DNA of 64,000 bases from Streptomyces asoensis (GCF_013085465.1 NZ_CP049838.1:5022001-5086000), one strand, 5' to 3'; counted from the first letter of the stretch, positions 8,755-17,435 are shown. Translations and numbers: made by a program. The notes: a model not told the origin generated them from the sequence alone.

Positions 8755-9207
8755 ATGGGAGATCTTGAAATACGGGCTGCCGTCGCCGAGGACATCCCCG
8801 CGATCGTCGGCATGCTCGCGGACGACCCCCTGGGCGCAGAGCGCGAGTCGCCGGACGATCTCAGCCCCTATCTGACCGCGCTGGAACGGCTCACCGCCGA
8901 CCCGAACCAGCGTCTGGTCGTCGCCGTCCGCGAGGGGCACGTCGTCGGGACGCTCCAGCTGACGATCATCCCGGGCCTGTCCCGGCGCGGCTCGACCAGG
9001 TCGATCATCGAAGGCGTGCGGGTGCACGCCGACGAGCGCGGCAGCGGCCTGGGCACGCGGTTCATCGAGTGGGCGATCGAGGAATCCCGGCGCGAGAACT
9101 GCCAGTTGGTGCAGCTCACCTCCGACAGCACGCGCACCGACGCCCACCGCTTCTACGAGCGCCTGGGGTTCGCCGCCTCACACGTGGGTTTCAAGCTCCA
9201 GCTCTGA
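8755..9207 (+). CDS. GNAT-family N-acetyltransferase
   Basis: 150 residues. The GNAT fold shows motif A, VRVHADERGSGLGTRFIEWA (acetyl-CoA loop), and the C-terminal motif HRFYERLGFAASHVGF. It is a cytoplasmic acetyl-CoA-dependent acetyltransferase of unknown acceptor. It starts 9 nt after the MarR gene, suggesting one operon and possibly a detoxification role linked to the exporter. A parS-centred palindrome follows the stop codon. Confidence 0.85.
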   Translation: MGDLEIRAAVAEDIPAIVGMLADDPLGAERESPDDLSPYLTALERLTADPNQRLVVAVREGHVVGTLQLTIIPGLSRRGSTRSIIEGVRVHADERGSGLGTRFIEWAIEESRRENCQLVQLTSDSTRTDAHRFYERLGFAASHVGFKLQL

Positions 9208-9230
9208 AGACTCCGAGCCCGAACAGAAGC

Positions 9231-9254
9231 GCCCTGTTTCACGTGAAACAGGGC
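9231..9254. other. parS: parS inside a 24-bp palindrome between convergent genes
   Basis: The perfect parS 16-mer occupies 9235-9250 and is extended to 24 bp of perfect dyad by GCCC/GGGC arms. It lies between the convergent GNAT gene (ends 9207) and serine hydrolase gene (ends 9274), so it may also serve as a transcription terminator. Confidence 0.92.
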
Positions 9255-9273
9255 ACTTCCCTCTCGTGAGCAG

Positions 9274-10659
9274 CTATCCGATGCCACGCCAGCCCTCCGG
9301 GTCGATACCACCGGGCACAGCGGCCTGCTCGTCGTACGGCTGACGCGTGAACACGAACGACCCGAGGTCCAGGTGGTCCACGCTCCCGTCCGGCCGCCGT
9401 ACGGCCCGCAGGAGCTCTCCGGCGTAGTAACCCTCCAGGCCCGTCCAGGTGCCGTCCCCGTTCGGCCTGAACCGGGAGCGCCGGCCACCGCCGGACAACG
9501 GCCCCAGAGAGACCAGCCCGTCGGCCGTCACCCGCAGGGCGAAGGGGCTGGTCCCCCAGTGCCACTGGCCCGCCAGCTCCAGGACAGCGGGGTCCACCTC
9601 CCGCAGCGGACGCCACGGCTCGGGAATCCGCGGCTCGGCCTCGGCGACGATCCGTACGAGATCGGCTGCCACCTGGGACGTCAGCAGGCCGGACGTGCAG
9701 TTGGCGAGCACCACCGCGGCCACGTCGTCCACCACGCCGATGGTGAGGGTGGCCAGGAAGCCCGGCACCGAGCCGGAGTGGCCCACGAGCAACCGGCCGT
9801 CCCGGTGCTGGATCTGTAGCCCGAGTCCATAGCCGGCTCCGTCCGCCACATCAGGCAGCCCGGCCGGTGCCGCGGGCGTCCACATCTCGCGCAGGGTCTC
9901 CGCGCTCAGGACGCGGCCGTCGCCCCGGGCCAGGAAGGCGGCGAATCGCGCGAGGTCGCCGGCCGTGGACCAGAGCTGGCCCGCCGGGGCCATCCGCCCG
10001 AAGTCCTCGGTGGGCTCGGGCAGCATCACGTCGGCCCAGGGATGGACCGCCCAGCCGCCCGCGGCCGGGGCCAGCGATCGGACACTCGTACGGTCGAGCC
10101 CCAGAGGTTCGAGTACTTCCCGTCGCAGCACCTCTTCCCAGGGCGCCCCACGGAGCTCTTCCACGAGAGCACCCAGGAGCGAGTAGCCGGGGTTCGAGTA
10201 GTGGTGACGCCGGCCGGCCGGAAACGGGGCGGCCCGGTCGCCGAGGACGTCGGCGAGCTCGGGCCGCAGCGAGCCCGGGGTCCGCTCCCACCAGGGGCCC
10301 GGCGACTCGGCCGCCAACCCACCGGCGTGGGCGAGCAGTTCGGCCACCGTGGCCTCCCCCGCGCCGGTTCCGGGCAGGTGCTTCTCCAGCGGGTCCTCGA
10401 GGTCGAGCACTCCCTCGTCGCGCAGTCGCAGCACGAGCACGGCGGTGAAGGTCTTGGTGATCGAGCCGATCCGGTACTGCACGTTCTCGTCCGGCGCATG
10501 CCCGTCGACCGAGGTCCGCGCCCCGTGCCACACGGCCCGCCCGTCCCGTACGACCGCGGCGACCAGCGAGGGGGCCCGACCCTCGGTCTGGGCCACGGCG
10601 ATCCGGTGCAGCAGCGCCCGCCGGGTGCCGGGAAGTAGCTCTTCCTGAGGTGTTGTCAT
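9274..10659 (-). CDS. Serine hydrolase, class C beta-lactamase/PBP4-like fold
   Basis: 461 residues from ATG at 10659. The SxxK motif is SITK (~residue 70), within IGSITKTFTAVL. The second motif is YSNPGYSLLG (Tyr-x-Asn). A HSGSVPGF motif stands in for the KTG-like strand. About 130 C-terminal residues form an extra domain. No signal peptide is evident, so it is probably cytoplasmic. Members include esterases, D-aminopeptidases and peptidases, and the substrate cannot be chosen here. Confidence 0.83.
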   Translation of the reverse strand: MTTPQEELLPGTRRALLHRIAVAQTEGRAPSLVAAVVRDGRAVWHGARTSVDGHAPDENVQYRIGSITKTFTAVLVLRLRDEGVLDLEDPLEKHLPGTGAGEATVAELLAHAGGLAAESPGPWWERTPGSLRPELADVLGDRAAPFPAGRRHHYSNPGYSLLGALVEELRGAPWEEVLRREVLEPLGLDRTSVRSLAPAAGGWAVHPWADVMLPEPTEDFGRMAPAGQLWSTAGDLARFAAFLARGDGRVLSAETLREMWTPAAPAGLPDVADGAGYGLGLQIQHRDGRLLVGHSGSVPGFLATLTIGVVDDVAAVVLANCTSGLLTSQVAADLVRIVAEAEPRIPEPWRPLREVDPAVLELAGQWHWGTSPFALRVTADGLVSLGPLSGGGRRSRFRPNGDGTWTGLEGYYAGELLRAVRRPDGSVDHLDLGSFVFTRQPYDEQAAVPGGIDPEGWRGIG

Positions 10660-10855
10660 GGGCCCAGTCCATCCGCTCGCGCGGCCGACGTCGAGTTCAT
10701 TCCGCCCGGGGCACCTGTGGGTCCCCGGCACGCACGACATGTTGATCTTCTATGACCTGCGGGTTCTGAGTTGCCTCAGTCCCATTTCGTCCAAGATCGG
10801 GCTCAGTTGACGGTGGCACCGTTCCGGGCCGATGGCATGGTGCTGCTCGCGCCGG

Positions 10856-11215
10856 TCACTTCCGTTCCAGCGCGGCCAGCCGCAGCTCGAGCTGGTCGAC
10901 CCGGTGCCGTAGCAGGGTGACCTGGGCTTCCAGGCTGACTTCTCGTTCCGCCCTGCGTTGAATGCGCGGTGACGCGGCGGCGCGCTCGATCACCGCTTCC
11001 AGCTGGACCAAGCGCTGCGGGCCGTTCGGGCCGTCCACCAGCCGGGACTGGATCTCGCCGTTGCGGTACCAGGACCGCAGGGCCGAGCGGGAAACGCCGG
11101 TCTCGGCTTCCGCCTTGGCCAGCGTGACCCAGGGTGTCTCGTCCAGTTGCTCGAACAGCTCCAGCTCGTTCTGCCAGCGCGCGAGCCGGTCCTCCCAGTC
11201 CGACGGTGTCTCCAT
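10856..11215 (-). CDS. Small MerR-like HTH protein with C-terminal coiled coil
   Basis: 119 residues from ATG at 11215, with GGAGG five bases upstream on the minus strand. The GTG just before it is too close to that site. An excisionase/MerR-like HTH is visible at ~30-65: TLAKAEAETGVSRSALRSWY, followed by a wing with GPNGPQRLV. A charged helix (~85-119) ends in leucine-rich heptads and probably dimerises. The gene is divergent from the Clp N-domain gene across only 68 bp. A near-perfect inverted repeat in that gap is its probable operator. I do not recognise a characterised homologue. Confidence 0.72.
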   Translation of the reverse strand: METPSDWEDRLARWQNELELFEQLDETPWVTLAKAEAETGVSRSALRSWYRNGEIQSRLVDGPNGPQRLVQLEAVIERAAASPRIQRRAEREVSLEAQVTLLRHRVDQLELRLAALERK

Positions 11216-11238
11216 CACACCCTCCCTTCAGCATGGTG

Positions 11239-11268
11239 ACCCTATCAATAAGAGTGTATTGACAGGGT
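11239..11268. promoter_or_regulatory. Inverted-repeat operator between the HTH and Clp N-domain genes
   Basis: ACCCTATCAATA (11239-11250) and TATTGACAGGGT (11257-11268) are inverted copies matching at 11 of 12 positions around a 6-nt spacer. The repeat lies 16 bp before the plus-strand gene and 24 bp before the minus-strand gene, so a bound dimer would block both promoters. Confidence 0.65.
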
Positions 11269-11283
11269 TGGGACCATGGATCC

Positions 11284-12255
11284 ATGCCATTTGAACGGTT
11301 CACGGTGGAAGCCCGCAAGGTGGTCGTCACGGCTCAGGAGGAGGCGAGGCTGCTCAAGCACAACCACATCGGCACGGAGCACATCCTGTTGGCGCTGCTC
11401 GACGCGCCGGACAGCATGGCGGCGAAAGTCCTGCACCGGCTCGGGTACGACAAGGCGACGGCGCAGGTCGACATCGCCGCGGTGGTCAAGCCCGGTACGC
11501 AGGAGCTGAGCGGCCACATCCCGTTCGCGCCGAGCGCGAAGAAGACGCTGGACCTCGCCCTGCGCGAGGCGCAGCAGCTGCACCACAACCACATCGGTAC
11601 GGAACACATCCTGCTCGCCCTGGTCAGGGAACGTGAGGGCGTCGGTGCGAAGGTGCTTGCCGAGCGGATCAATCCGATCAGCAAGATCCGTGCCGCGGTG
11701 CTGGCATCAGTGGAGGGATCGCAGGACGTCGCGGCCGGCCCATGGCCGGTCGGCACATCTGCCACCGAGGACACCGTGTCCGCCGCCAGCGCGCTGGCCG
11801 GTGGCGCACCGGTCGGCAGCCACCACCTGCTGGAGGCGATGCTGCGGGCGGAGAACAGCATGGCGGCCAGGGTGCTGCGCGAACTCGGGGTCGACCCGGA
11901 CGCGGTCGCCGCCAAGATCGACGAAATGGATCCGGAGACGACCACGGACGCGAACCCGGAGGAGGCCGCCGCGCGCAAGATGGAAATCCGGCTGGTCGAC
12001 GATGAGGTGCACCTGATCCTGCGGGACCCGACAACGGTCACGATCGCCAGGAAGGTCACCGAGCTGTCCCAGGGCCCGGTCCAGGGCGTCGGGCCGGTGG
12101 CCGGTATGTTCGTCCCGCTCTGGCGGTCGACCAACCAACTGCTTCTTCAGATCCAGCGCGTGCTGGAACCGGAACCCGAAGAAGAGGGCGGATCCGCCGC
12201 GAGCAACGTGGCCAAGGTCGTGCGCACGGTGCTCGCGCCCCGGCTCCGCCGGTGA
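11284..12255 (+). CDS. Stand-alone Clp N-domain (Clp R) protein without AAA+ modules
   Basis: 323 residues. Two clear Clp N repeats are seen: FERFTVEARKVVVTAQEEAR with HNHIGTEHILLALL (~3-70), and SAKKTLDLALREAQ with HNHIGTEHILLALV (~80-145). A third, weaker one (~165-215) contains GSHHLLEAMLRAENSMAARVL. The last ~100 residues (MEIRLVDDEVHLILRDP onward) have no recognised domain. No Walker motifs exist, so it is not an unfoldase. In ClpC/ClpA this domain recognises substrates and adaptors, so this protein may be an adaptor, decoy or regulator of ClpC. That role is inferred. Confidence 0.78.
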   Translation: MPFERFTVEARKVVVTAQEEARLLKHNHIGTEHILLALLDAPDSMAAKVLHRLGYDKATAQVDIAAVVKPGTQELSGHIPFAPSAKKTLDLALREAQQLHHNHIGTEHILLALVREREGVGAKVLAERINPISKIRAAVLASVEGSQDVAAGPWPVGTSATEDTVSAASALAGGAPVGSHHLLEAMLRAENSMAARVLRELGVDPDAVAAKIDEMDPETTTDANPEEAAARKMEIRLVDDEVHLILRDPTTVTIARKVTELSQGPVQGVGPVAGMFVPLWRSTNQLLLQIQRVLEPEPEEEGGSAASNVAKVVRTVLAPRLRR

Positions 12256-12542
12256 ACCGGCTGATCAGCGAGCCGGAACCTGACACCTGCCGGTCGGCGC
12301 CGACGGCGCAAACTCCCAGGTCCGAGCGCTGCTCACCGACGCCCGACCAGCGCCGCCGGCCGGCAGTCCGCGCACGTCCAGGAAATCCTGGCGTCGCCGG
12401 ACTCCGGCCGGAAAATGCTCGGTTCTTCCAACCGGGCTGAAGGTAACCGGATACGACCAGGCCACCGGCCGCCCAGCCGGCGCGATGCGGGGCGGAGTGG
12501 GACGTCGTTCCTTGAGATCTGAGGCCCTGCAACACCACCGGA
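12256..12542. other. 287-bp gap between convergent Clp N-domain and dnaB genes
   Basis: The gap holds the nested inverted repeat at 12356-12411 and no credible gene. It is the join between the peripheral genes and the replication/ribosomal block. Confidence 0.5.
12356..12411. terminator. Large nested hairpin, probable bidirectional terminator
   Basis: Outer arms 12356-12370 and 12398-12411 pair over 14 bp with one bulged C. The loop contains a second perfect hairpin (CCAGGA/TCCTGG, 12378-12391). An A-rich run follows on the plus strand. Confidence 0.6.
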
Positions 12543-14021
12543 TCAGGTCTGCGCCATGTCCACGAAGCGCGAGTAGTGGCCCTGGAAGGCGACGGTGATG
12601 GTGGCCGTCGGGCCGTTTCGGTGCTTGCCCACGATGATGTCCGCCTCGCCCGCGCGCGGAGACTCCTTCTCGTAGGCGTCCTCACGGTGCAGCAGGATCA
12701 CCATGTCGGCGTCCTGCTCGATGGAGCCGGACTCACGCAGGTCGGACACCATCGGCTTCTTGTCCGTGCGCTGTTCGGGACCACGGTTGAGCTGCGAGAG
12801 CGCGATCACCGGGACCTCCAGCTCCTTCGCCAGCAGCTTGAGGTTACGGGACATGTCCGAGACCTCCTGCTGACGGCTTTCCGAGCGCTTGGAACCACCG
12901 GCCTGCATCAGCTGGAGATAGTCGATGATCACGAGCTTGATGTCGTTGCGCTGCTTCAGTCGGCGGCACTTGGCCCGGATCTCCATCATCGACAGGTTCG
13001 GGGAGTCGTCGATGTACAGCGGTGCGGAGGAGACCTCGGGCATCCGGCGCGCCAGACGGGTCCAGTCCTCGTCCGTCATGGTGCCGGAACGCATGTGGTG
13101 CAGGGCGACGCGGGCCTCGGCGGACAGCAGGCGCATCGCGATCTCGTTGCGCCCCATTTCGAGGGAGAAGATGACGCTGGGCAGGTTGTGTTTGATCGAC
13201 GCCGCGCGCGCGAAGTCCAGCGCGAGCGTCGACTTGCCCATGGCGGGACGCGCCGCGATGACGATCATCTGGCCCGGGTGCAGACCGTTGGTGAGCGAGT
13301 CGAGGTCGGTGAACCCGGTGGGCACACCCGTCATCTCGCCGCTGCGCGAGCCGATCGCCTCGATCTCGTCGAGGGCGCCCTCCATGATGTCGCCGAGCGG
13401 GAGGTAGTCCTCGCTGGTGCGCTGCTCGGTGACCGCGTAGATCTCGGCCTGGGCGCGGTTGACGATCTCGTCGACGTCGTCGTCGCCCGCGTATCCCATC
13501 TGCGTGATGCGGGTGCCGGCCTCGACCAGGCGGCGCAGCACGGCGCGTTCGTGGACGATCTCCGCGTAGTACTCGGCGTTGGCGGCTGTCGGCACCGTCT
13601 GGACGAGGGTGTGCAGATAGGACGCGCCGCCGACCTTGTTGATCTCCCCGCGCTTGGTGAGCTCGGCGGCGATAGTGATGGGGTCGGCCGGCTCGCCCTT
13701 GGCATAGATGTCCAGGATCGCCTGGTAGATCGTCTCGTGCGCGGGCTTGTAGAAGTCGTGGCCCTTGAGAACCTCGACCACGTCGGCGATGGCGTCCTTG
13801 GACAGCAGCATGCCGCCGAGGACGGACTGCTCGGCGTCGAGGTCCTGCGGCGGTACCCGCTCGAAGGCGGTGCCACCGCCTTCCCACTCGCCGCTGTCCC
13901 GGCCGCGATCGTGCTGTTCGTCACGACCGCGCCCCCCTTCGCCGCGCCGCCGGGCGGGAGGCAGACGATCACTGGGCCCACTGTCGGCCCACGGGTCGTC
14001 CAAGGGCTCGGAAATGCTCAC
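12543..14021 (-). CDS. dnaB: Replicative DNA helicase DnaB
   Basis: 492 residues from GTG at 14021, with GGAGGAGG upstream on the minus strand. An upstream in-frame start at 14060 lacks this. The helicase unwinds the fork as a hexamer. After a charged ~55-residue N-terminal extension comes the DnaB N domain (QDLDAEQSVLGGMLL). The RecA-like motor follows, with Walker A ARPAMGKST (~residue 260) and Walker B VIIDYLQLM. A GSIEQDADMVILLHRE block marks motif H4. No intein is present. Unlike the mycobacterial gene it is uninterrupted. DciA, the predicted loader, is encoded at 55013. Confidence 0.97.
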   Translation of the reverse strand: MSISEPLDDPWADSGPSDRLPPARRRGEGGRGRDEQHDRGRDSGEWEGGGTAFERVPPQDLDAEQSVLGGMLLSKDAIADVVEVLKGHDFYKPAHETIYQAILDIYAKGEPADPITIAAELTKRGEINKVGGASYLHTLVQTVPTAANAEYYAEIVHERAVLRRLVEAGTRITQMGYAGDDDVDEIVNRAQAEIYAVTEQRTSEDYLPLGDIMEGALDEIEAIGSRSGEMTGVPTGFTDLDSLTNGLHPGQMIVIAARPAMGKSTLALDFARAASIKHNLPSVIFSLEMGRNEIAMRLLSAEARVALHHMRSGTMTDEDWTRLARRMPEVSSAPLYIDDSPNLSMMEIRAKCRRLKQRNDIKLVIIDYLQLMQAGGSKRSESRQQEVSDMSRNLKLLAKELEVPVIALSQLNRGPEQRTDKKPMVSDLRESGSIEQDADMVILLHREDAYEKESPRAGEADIIVGKHRNGPTATITVAFQGHYSRFVDMAQT

Positions 14022-14479
14022 CGAGCAACCTCCTCCCGTCCGCCGAGCGGACCTCGCCATGCCTTCTTTCTACGGCACGGCACTGACAATCGAGAGCGCC
14101 AACTCCGGTTGTGCCGCGTCGGTTTTATGAGGGTTTCCTCGGCCGACGGACGGAGCGGGCGCCGGTCCACGGTAGGCCCGTCGGCACCGTCAGCCAATCT
14201 GGTTATCCACAGGCCATGTGGACGACGGCCCCGATGCTGTGGAGAACTCCGCAAAACCTGTGCACGACCCGGTGGACAGCCCTGTGAACAAGCCCTCGTC
14301 TTTTCTTGCGAAGACTCTCTGACCTGCACTTTTCCCATCCACCGGCTGTGCAGAAGAAAAAGTTGCCCGGTCGGGCCAAGATCTCTTCGAACGGCGCGCG
14401 AGAGGATACATGGCACAAGGAGAGGTAAGGGTCACATGCCGACTAGATCTCTTACCTGTGGACGATTAGATTGGTGGTC
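14022..14479. promoter_or_regulatory. dnaB-MATE divergent intergenic region with DnaA boxes
   Basis: 458 bp between divergent dnaB and the MATE gene. It contains a perfect TTATCCACA DnaA box at 14203-14211. One-mismatch boxes lie at 14238-14246 (TGTGGAGAA) and 14283-14291 (TGTGAACAA), and a weaker TGTGGACGA at 14457-14465. Near the MATE start an inverted pair AGGTAAG (14423-14429) / CTTACCT (14451-14457) may be an operator. TAGATT at 14467-14472 fits a -10 box for a leaderless transcript. Confidence 0.6.
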
Positions 14480-15817
14480 ATGACACAGGCTCCCGCGCCC
14501 CCCGAGGCCGACCGACGGCAGCACGATCGAGAGATCGTCGCACTGGCCGTCCCGGCCTTCGGCGCACTTGTCGCCGAGCCACTCTTCGTCATGGCCGACA
14601 GTGCGATCGTCGGCCATCTGGGCACCGCCCAACTGGCCGGACTCGGCATCGCCTCCGCGCTTCTCACGACAGCCGTCAGCGTCTTCGTCTTCCTCGCCTA
14701 CGCCACCACCGCCGCCGTAGCGCGCCGCGTGGGCGCCGGTGACCTGCCGGCAGCCATCCGCCAGGGCATGGACGGCATCTGGTTGGCGCTGCTGCTCGGC
14801 GCCGCCGTGATCGCGGCCGCCCTGCCCACCGCCCCGGCACTCGTGGAACTCTTCGGCGCCTCGGACACCGCCGCTCCCTACGCGACCACCTATCTGCGCA
14901 TCTCGGCACTCGGTATCCCGGCCATGCTCGTCGTACTGGCCGCGACCGGTGTCCTGCGCGGACTCCAGGACACCAGGACACCGCTCTACGTCGCCGTCGC
15001 AGGCTTCGTCGCCAACGCCGCGCTGAACGTCGGGCTCGTCTACGGCGCAGGCCTCGGGATCGCCGGCTCTGCCTGGGGCACCGTGATCGCCCAGTGGGGC
15101 ATGGCCGTGGTCTACCTCGCCGTGGTGGTCCGCGGAGCCCGACGCCATGGCGCGTCTCTGCGCCCCGACGTCGCCGGCATCCGGGCCTCCGCCCAGGCCG
15201 GGGTTCCCCTGCTGGTCCGCACTCTCTCGCTGCGGGCCATTCTGCTGATCGCCACCGCCGTGGCCGCCCGCCTCGGGGACGACGACATCGCAGCGCACCA
15301 GATCGCTCTGGGCTTGTGGAGCCTGCTGGCCTTCGCCCTCGACGCCATCGCCATAGCCGGGCAGGCCATCATCGGACGGTATCTCGGTGCCGACGACGCC
15401 CAGGGCGCCCGGGACGTCTGCCGCCGCATGGTCCAGTGGGGCATCGCCGTGGGTGTCGCACTCGGCCTGCTGGTCGTGATCGCCCGGCCGCTGTTCCTGC
15501 CGCTCTTCACCAGCGACCCTGCGGTGAAGGAGGCCGCGCTGCCCGCTCTTCTCGTGGTGGCGCTCTCCCAGCCCATCTGCGGCATCGTCTTCGTACTCGA
15601 CGGTGTACTGATGGGTGCAGGAGACGGCCGCTATCTCGCCTGGGCGATGGTGCTCACCCTGGCGGTCTTCACTCCGGTGGCCCTGCTGGTGCCGGTTCTC
15701 GGCGGCGGTCTCACCGCAGTGTGGGCAGCGATGGCGCTGATGATGGCGGTCCGGATGCTGACACTCTGGCTGCGAGCCCGCTCCGGCCGCTGGATCATCA
15801 CCGGCGCCACCCGCTGA
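14480..15817 (+). CDS. MATE-family multidrug/oligosaccharide-type transporter
   Basis: 445 residues from ATG at 14480. Twelve hydrophobic segments lie in two homologous halves, beginning with REIVALAVPAFGALVAEPLF, the usual MATE N-terminal bundle. Family members export cationic drugs or metabolites using Na+ or H+ gradients across the cytoplasmic membrane. No Shine-Dalgarno sequence precedes the ATG, and a -10-like TAGATT lies 8 nt before it, so the mRNA may be leaderless. The gene is convergent with rplI. Two parS sites and a strong hairpin separate them. Confidence 0.88.
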   Translation: MTQAPAPPEADRRQHDREIVALAVPAFGALVAEPLFVMADSAIVGHLGTAQLAGLGIASALLTTAVSVFVFLAYATTAAVARRVGAGDLPAAIRQGMDGIWLALLLGAAVIAAALPTAPALVELFGASDTAAPYATTYLRISALGIPAMLVVLAATGVLRGLQDTRTPLYVAVAGFVANAALNVGLVYGAGLGIAGSAWGTVIAQWGMAVVYLAVVVRGARRHGASLRPDVAGIRASAQAGVPLLVRTLSLRAILLIATAVAARLGDDDIAAHQIALGLWSLLAFALDAIAIAGQAIIGRYLGADDAQGARDVCRRMVQWGIAVGVALGLLVVIARPLFLPLFTSDPAVKEAALPALLVVALSQPICGIVFVLDGVLMGAGDGRYLAWAMVLTLAVFTPVALLVPVLGGGLTAVWAAMALMMAVRMLTLWLRARSGRWIITGATR

Positions 15818-15818
15818 C

Positions 15819-15834
15819 TGTTTCACGTGAAACC
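15819..15834. other. parS: parS site (15/16)
   Basis: TGTTTCACGTGAAACC begins two bases after the MATE stop codon and differs from the consensus only at the last base. A half-site, GTGTGAAAC, follows at 15842-15850. Confidence 0.85.
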
Positions 15835-15871
15835 GGCGGTCGTGTGAAACGGCCGGTCGTAGAAGGACCGG

Positions 15872-15887
15872 CGTTTCACGTGAAACA
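15872..15887. other. parS: parS site (15/16)
   Basis: CGTTTCACGTGAAACA differs from the consensus only at the first base. It is the second parS in the MATE-rplI convergent gap, 53 bp from the first. Confidence 0.85.
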
Positions 15888-15896
15888 AGCAAGCGG

Positions 15897-15928
15897 AAGG
15901 GGCCGCACCCCGCGGGGTGCGGCCCCTT
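15897..15928. terminator. Terminator of the rpsF-ssb-rpsR-rplI operon
   Basis: A 32-bp perfectly self-complementary sequence (AAGGGGCCGCACCCCG and its reverse complement) lies between the convergent rplI and MATE genes, 28 bp past the rplI stop codon. Confidence 0.8.
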
Positions 15929-15955
15929 CTCAGCTCTTCGAGCCACGCGCAGCGA

Positions 15956-16402
15956 TCAGGCCGCGACGACCTCGATGTTGACCTTGGCGGCAACCTCGGG
16001 GTGCAGACGCACGGACGTCTCGTGGGCGCCCAGGGTCTTGATCGCCGAGCCGAGCTCGATGCGGCGCTTGTCGACCTCGGGGCCACCGGCAGCCTTGATC
16101 GCGGAAGCGATGTCGGCCGGGGTGACGGAACCGAAGAGACGACCGGCGTCGCCGGAGCGCACGGCCAGACGGACCTTCACGCCCTCGAGCTGGGCCTTCA
16201 CGGAGTTGGCCTGCTCGATGGTCTGGATCTCGTGGATCTTGCGAGCACGACGGATCTGCTCGACGTCCTTCTCGCCACCCTTGGTCCAGCGGATAGCAAA
16301 ATTCCGCGGGATCAGGTAGTTGCGAGCGTAGCCGTCCTTGACGTCAACGACGTCACCAGCGGCACCGAGGCCAGAGACCTCGTGGGTGAGGATGATCTTC
16401 AT
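15956..16402 (-). CDS. rplI: 50S ribosomal protein L9
   Basis: 148 residues, the usual length. The N-terminal domain [19 protein letters not shown] with [13 protein letters not shown] binds 23S rRNA. A long connecting helix leads to the C-terminal domain (residues ~80-148). It is the last gene of the rpsF-ssb-rpsR-rplI operon, 18 bp after rpsR, and is followed by a strong hairpin. Confidence 0.97.
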   Translation of the reverse strand: MKIILTHEVSGLGAAGDVVDVKDGYARNYLIPRNFAIRWTKGGEKDVEQIRRARKIHEIQTIEQANSVKAQLEGVKVRLAVRSGDAGRLFGSVTPADIASAIKAAGGPEVDKRRIELGSAIKTLGAHETSVRLHPEVAAKVNIEVVAA

Positions 16403-16420
16403 TTGTCGGTCACCCTTCCC

Positions 16421-16657
16421 TTATCGCGCCTGGGCGGTGTACGGCAGCAGCGCCATCTCACGGCTGTTCTTGACGGCCGTGGCGACGTCACGCTGGTGCT
16501 GCGTGCAGTTGCCGGTCACGCGGCGGGCACGGATCTTGCCGCGGTCGGAAATGAACTTCCGCAGCATGTTCGTGTCCTTGTAGTCCACGTACGTGACCTT
16601 GTCCTTGCAGAATGCGCAGACCTTCTTCTTAGGCTTGCGCACAGGCGGCTTCGCCAT
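16421..16657 (-). CDS. rpsR: 30S ribosomal protein S18, Cys-containing form
   Basis: 78 residues. The core [18 protein letters not shown] is diagnostic of S18, which pairs with S6 on the 30S platform. The N-terminal CAFC and a later CTQHQ suggest a zinc-binding (C+) form. Streptomyces commonly keep a second, Cys-free S18 copy elsewhere for zinc starvation; that copy is not in this window. The gene lies between ssb and rplI. Confidence 0.96.
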   Translation of the reverse strand: MAKPPVRKPKKKVCAFCKDKVTYVDYKDTNMLRKFISDRGKIRARRVTGNCTQHQRDVATAVKNSREMALLPYTAQAR

Positions 16658-16739
16658 GGTGTTTCTCCTGTGTGATCAAGAAGTTGGGATACGACCCACC
16701 CTCGACCCGGACGTGCCCGGAGACCCGGGCCCGAACGGC

Positions 16740-17357
16740 CTAGAAGGGGGGTTCGTCCGAGTAGCCGCCGCCGGCACCGCTGCTGCCGCCGGAGTTTCCA
16801 CCCCAGCCGCCGCCACCGCCGCCGGCACCCTGGTTGCCACCGGCGGGAGCGCCGGTGGCCCACGGGTCCTCGGCGGGAGCGCCGCCGCCCTGCTGGGCGC
16901 CGCCGGAGTTTCCACCCCAGCCGCCGCCCTGCTGGCCGCCACCGCCACCGCCACCGCCGCCGTAACCACCCTGGCCGCCCTGGCCACCGCGGCCAGAGGC
17001 CTTGGTGACCTTGGCCGTGGCACTGCGCAGGCTGGCGCCGACTTCCTCGACGTCCAGTTCGTAGACCGTGCGCTTGACGCCCTCACGGTCCTCGTAGGAC
17101 CGCTGCTTCAGCCGGCCCTGCACGATGACGCGCATGCCTCGCTGGAGCGACTCCGCGACGTTCTCCGCCGCCTGACGCCAGACCGAGCAGGTCAGGAACA
17201 GGCTTTCGCCGTCCTTCCACTCGTTCGTCTGGCGGTCGAAGGTGCGGGGAGTGGACGCGACACGGAACTTCGCGACCGCCGCACCGGAGGGGGTGAAGCG
17301 CAGCTCGGGGTCGTCGACAAGATTGCCGACGACCGTGATGACGGTCTCGCCTGCCAT
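16740..17357 (-). CDS. ssb: Single-stranded DNA-binding protein SsbA
   Basis: 205 residues. The OB fold occupies ~1-112 ([20 protein letters not shown], then [13 protein letters not shown]). A Gly/Gln-rich disordered linker (~120-198) follows, ending in the acidic tip SDEPPF that recruits replication and repair partners. Location in the rpsF-rpsR operon identifies it as the main replicative SSB rather than an SsbB paralogue. The linker is highly repetitive (GGNSGG, GGGGG), which explains the low-complexity DNA at 16790-16990. Confidence 0.96.
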   Translation of the reverse strand: MAGETVITVVGNLVDDPELRFTPSGAAVAKFRVASTPRTFDRQTNEWKDGESLFLTCSVWRQAAENVAESLQRGMRVIVQGRLKQRSYEDREGVKRTVYELDVEEVGASLRSATAKVTKASGRGGQGGQGGYGGGGGGGGGQQGGGWGGNSGGAQQGGGAPAEDPWATGAPAGGNQGAGGGGGGWGGNSGGSSGAGGGYSDEPPF

Positions 17358-17435
17358 GGGGGAACCTCTCGGCGGGTTTGCTGCTGGCTGCTAGTGCTGC
17401 TACTCAGAATCCCGAGATCAGCTGAGCGGGAGAGC

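Noticed and set aside
15842..15850. Extra parS half-site GTGTGAAAC
   Set aside because: Only one half-site is present, so ParB dimer binding is unlikely. The same applies to GTTTCAC at 29474-29480.
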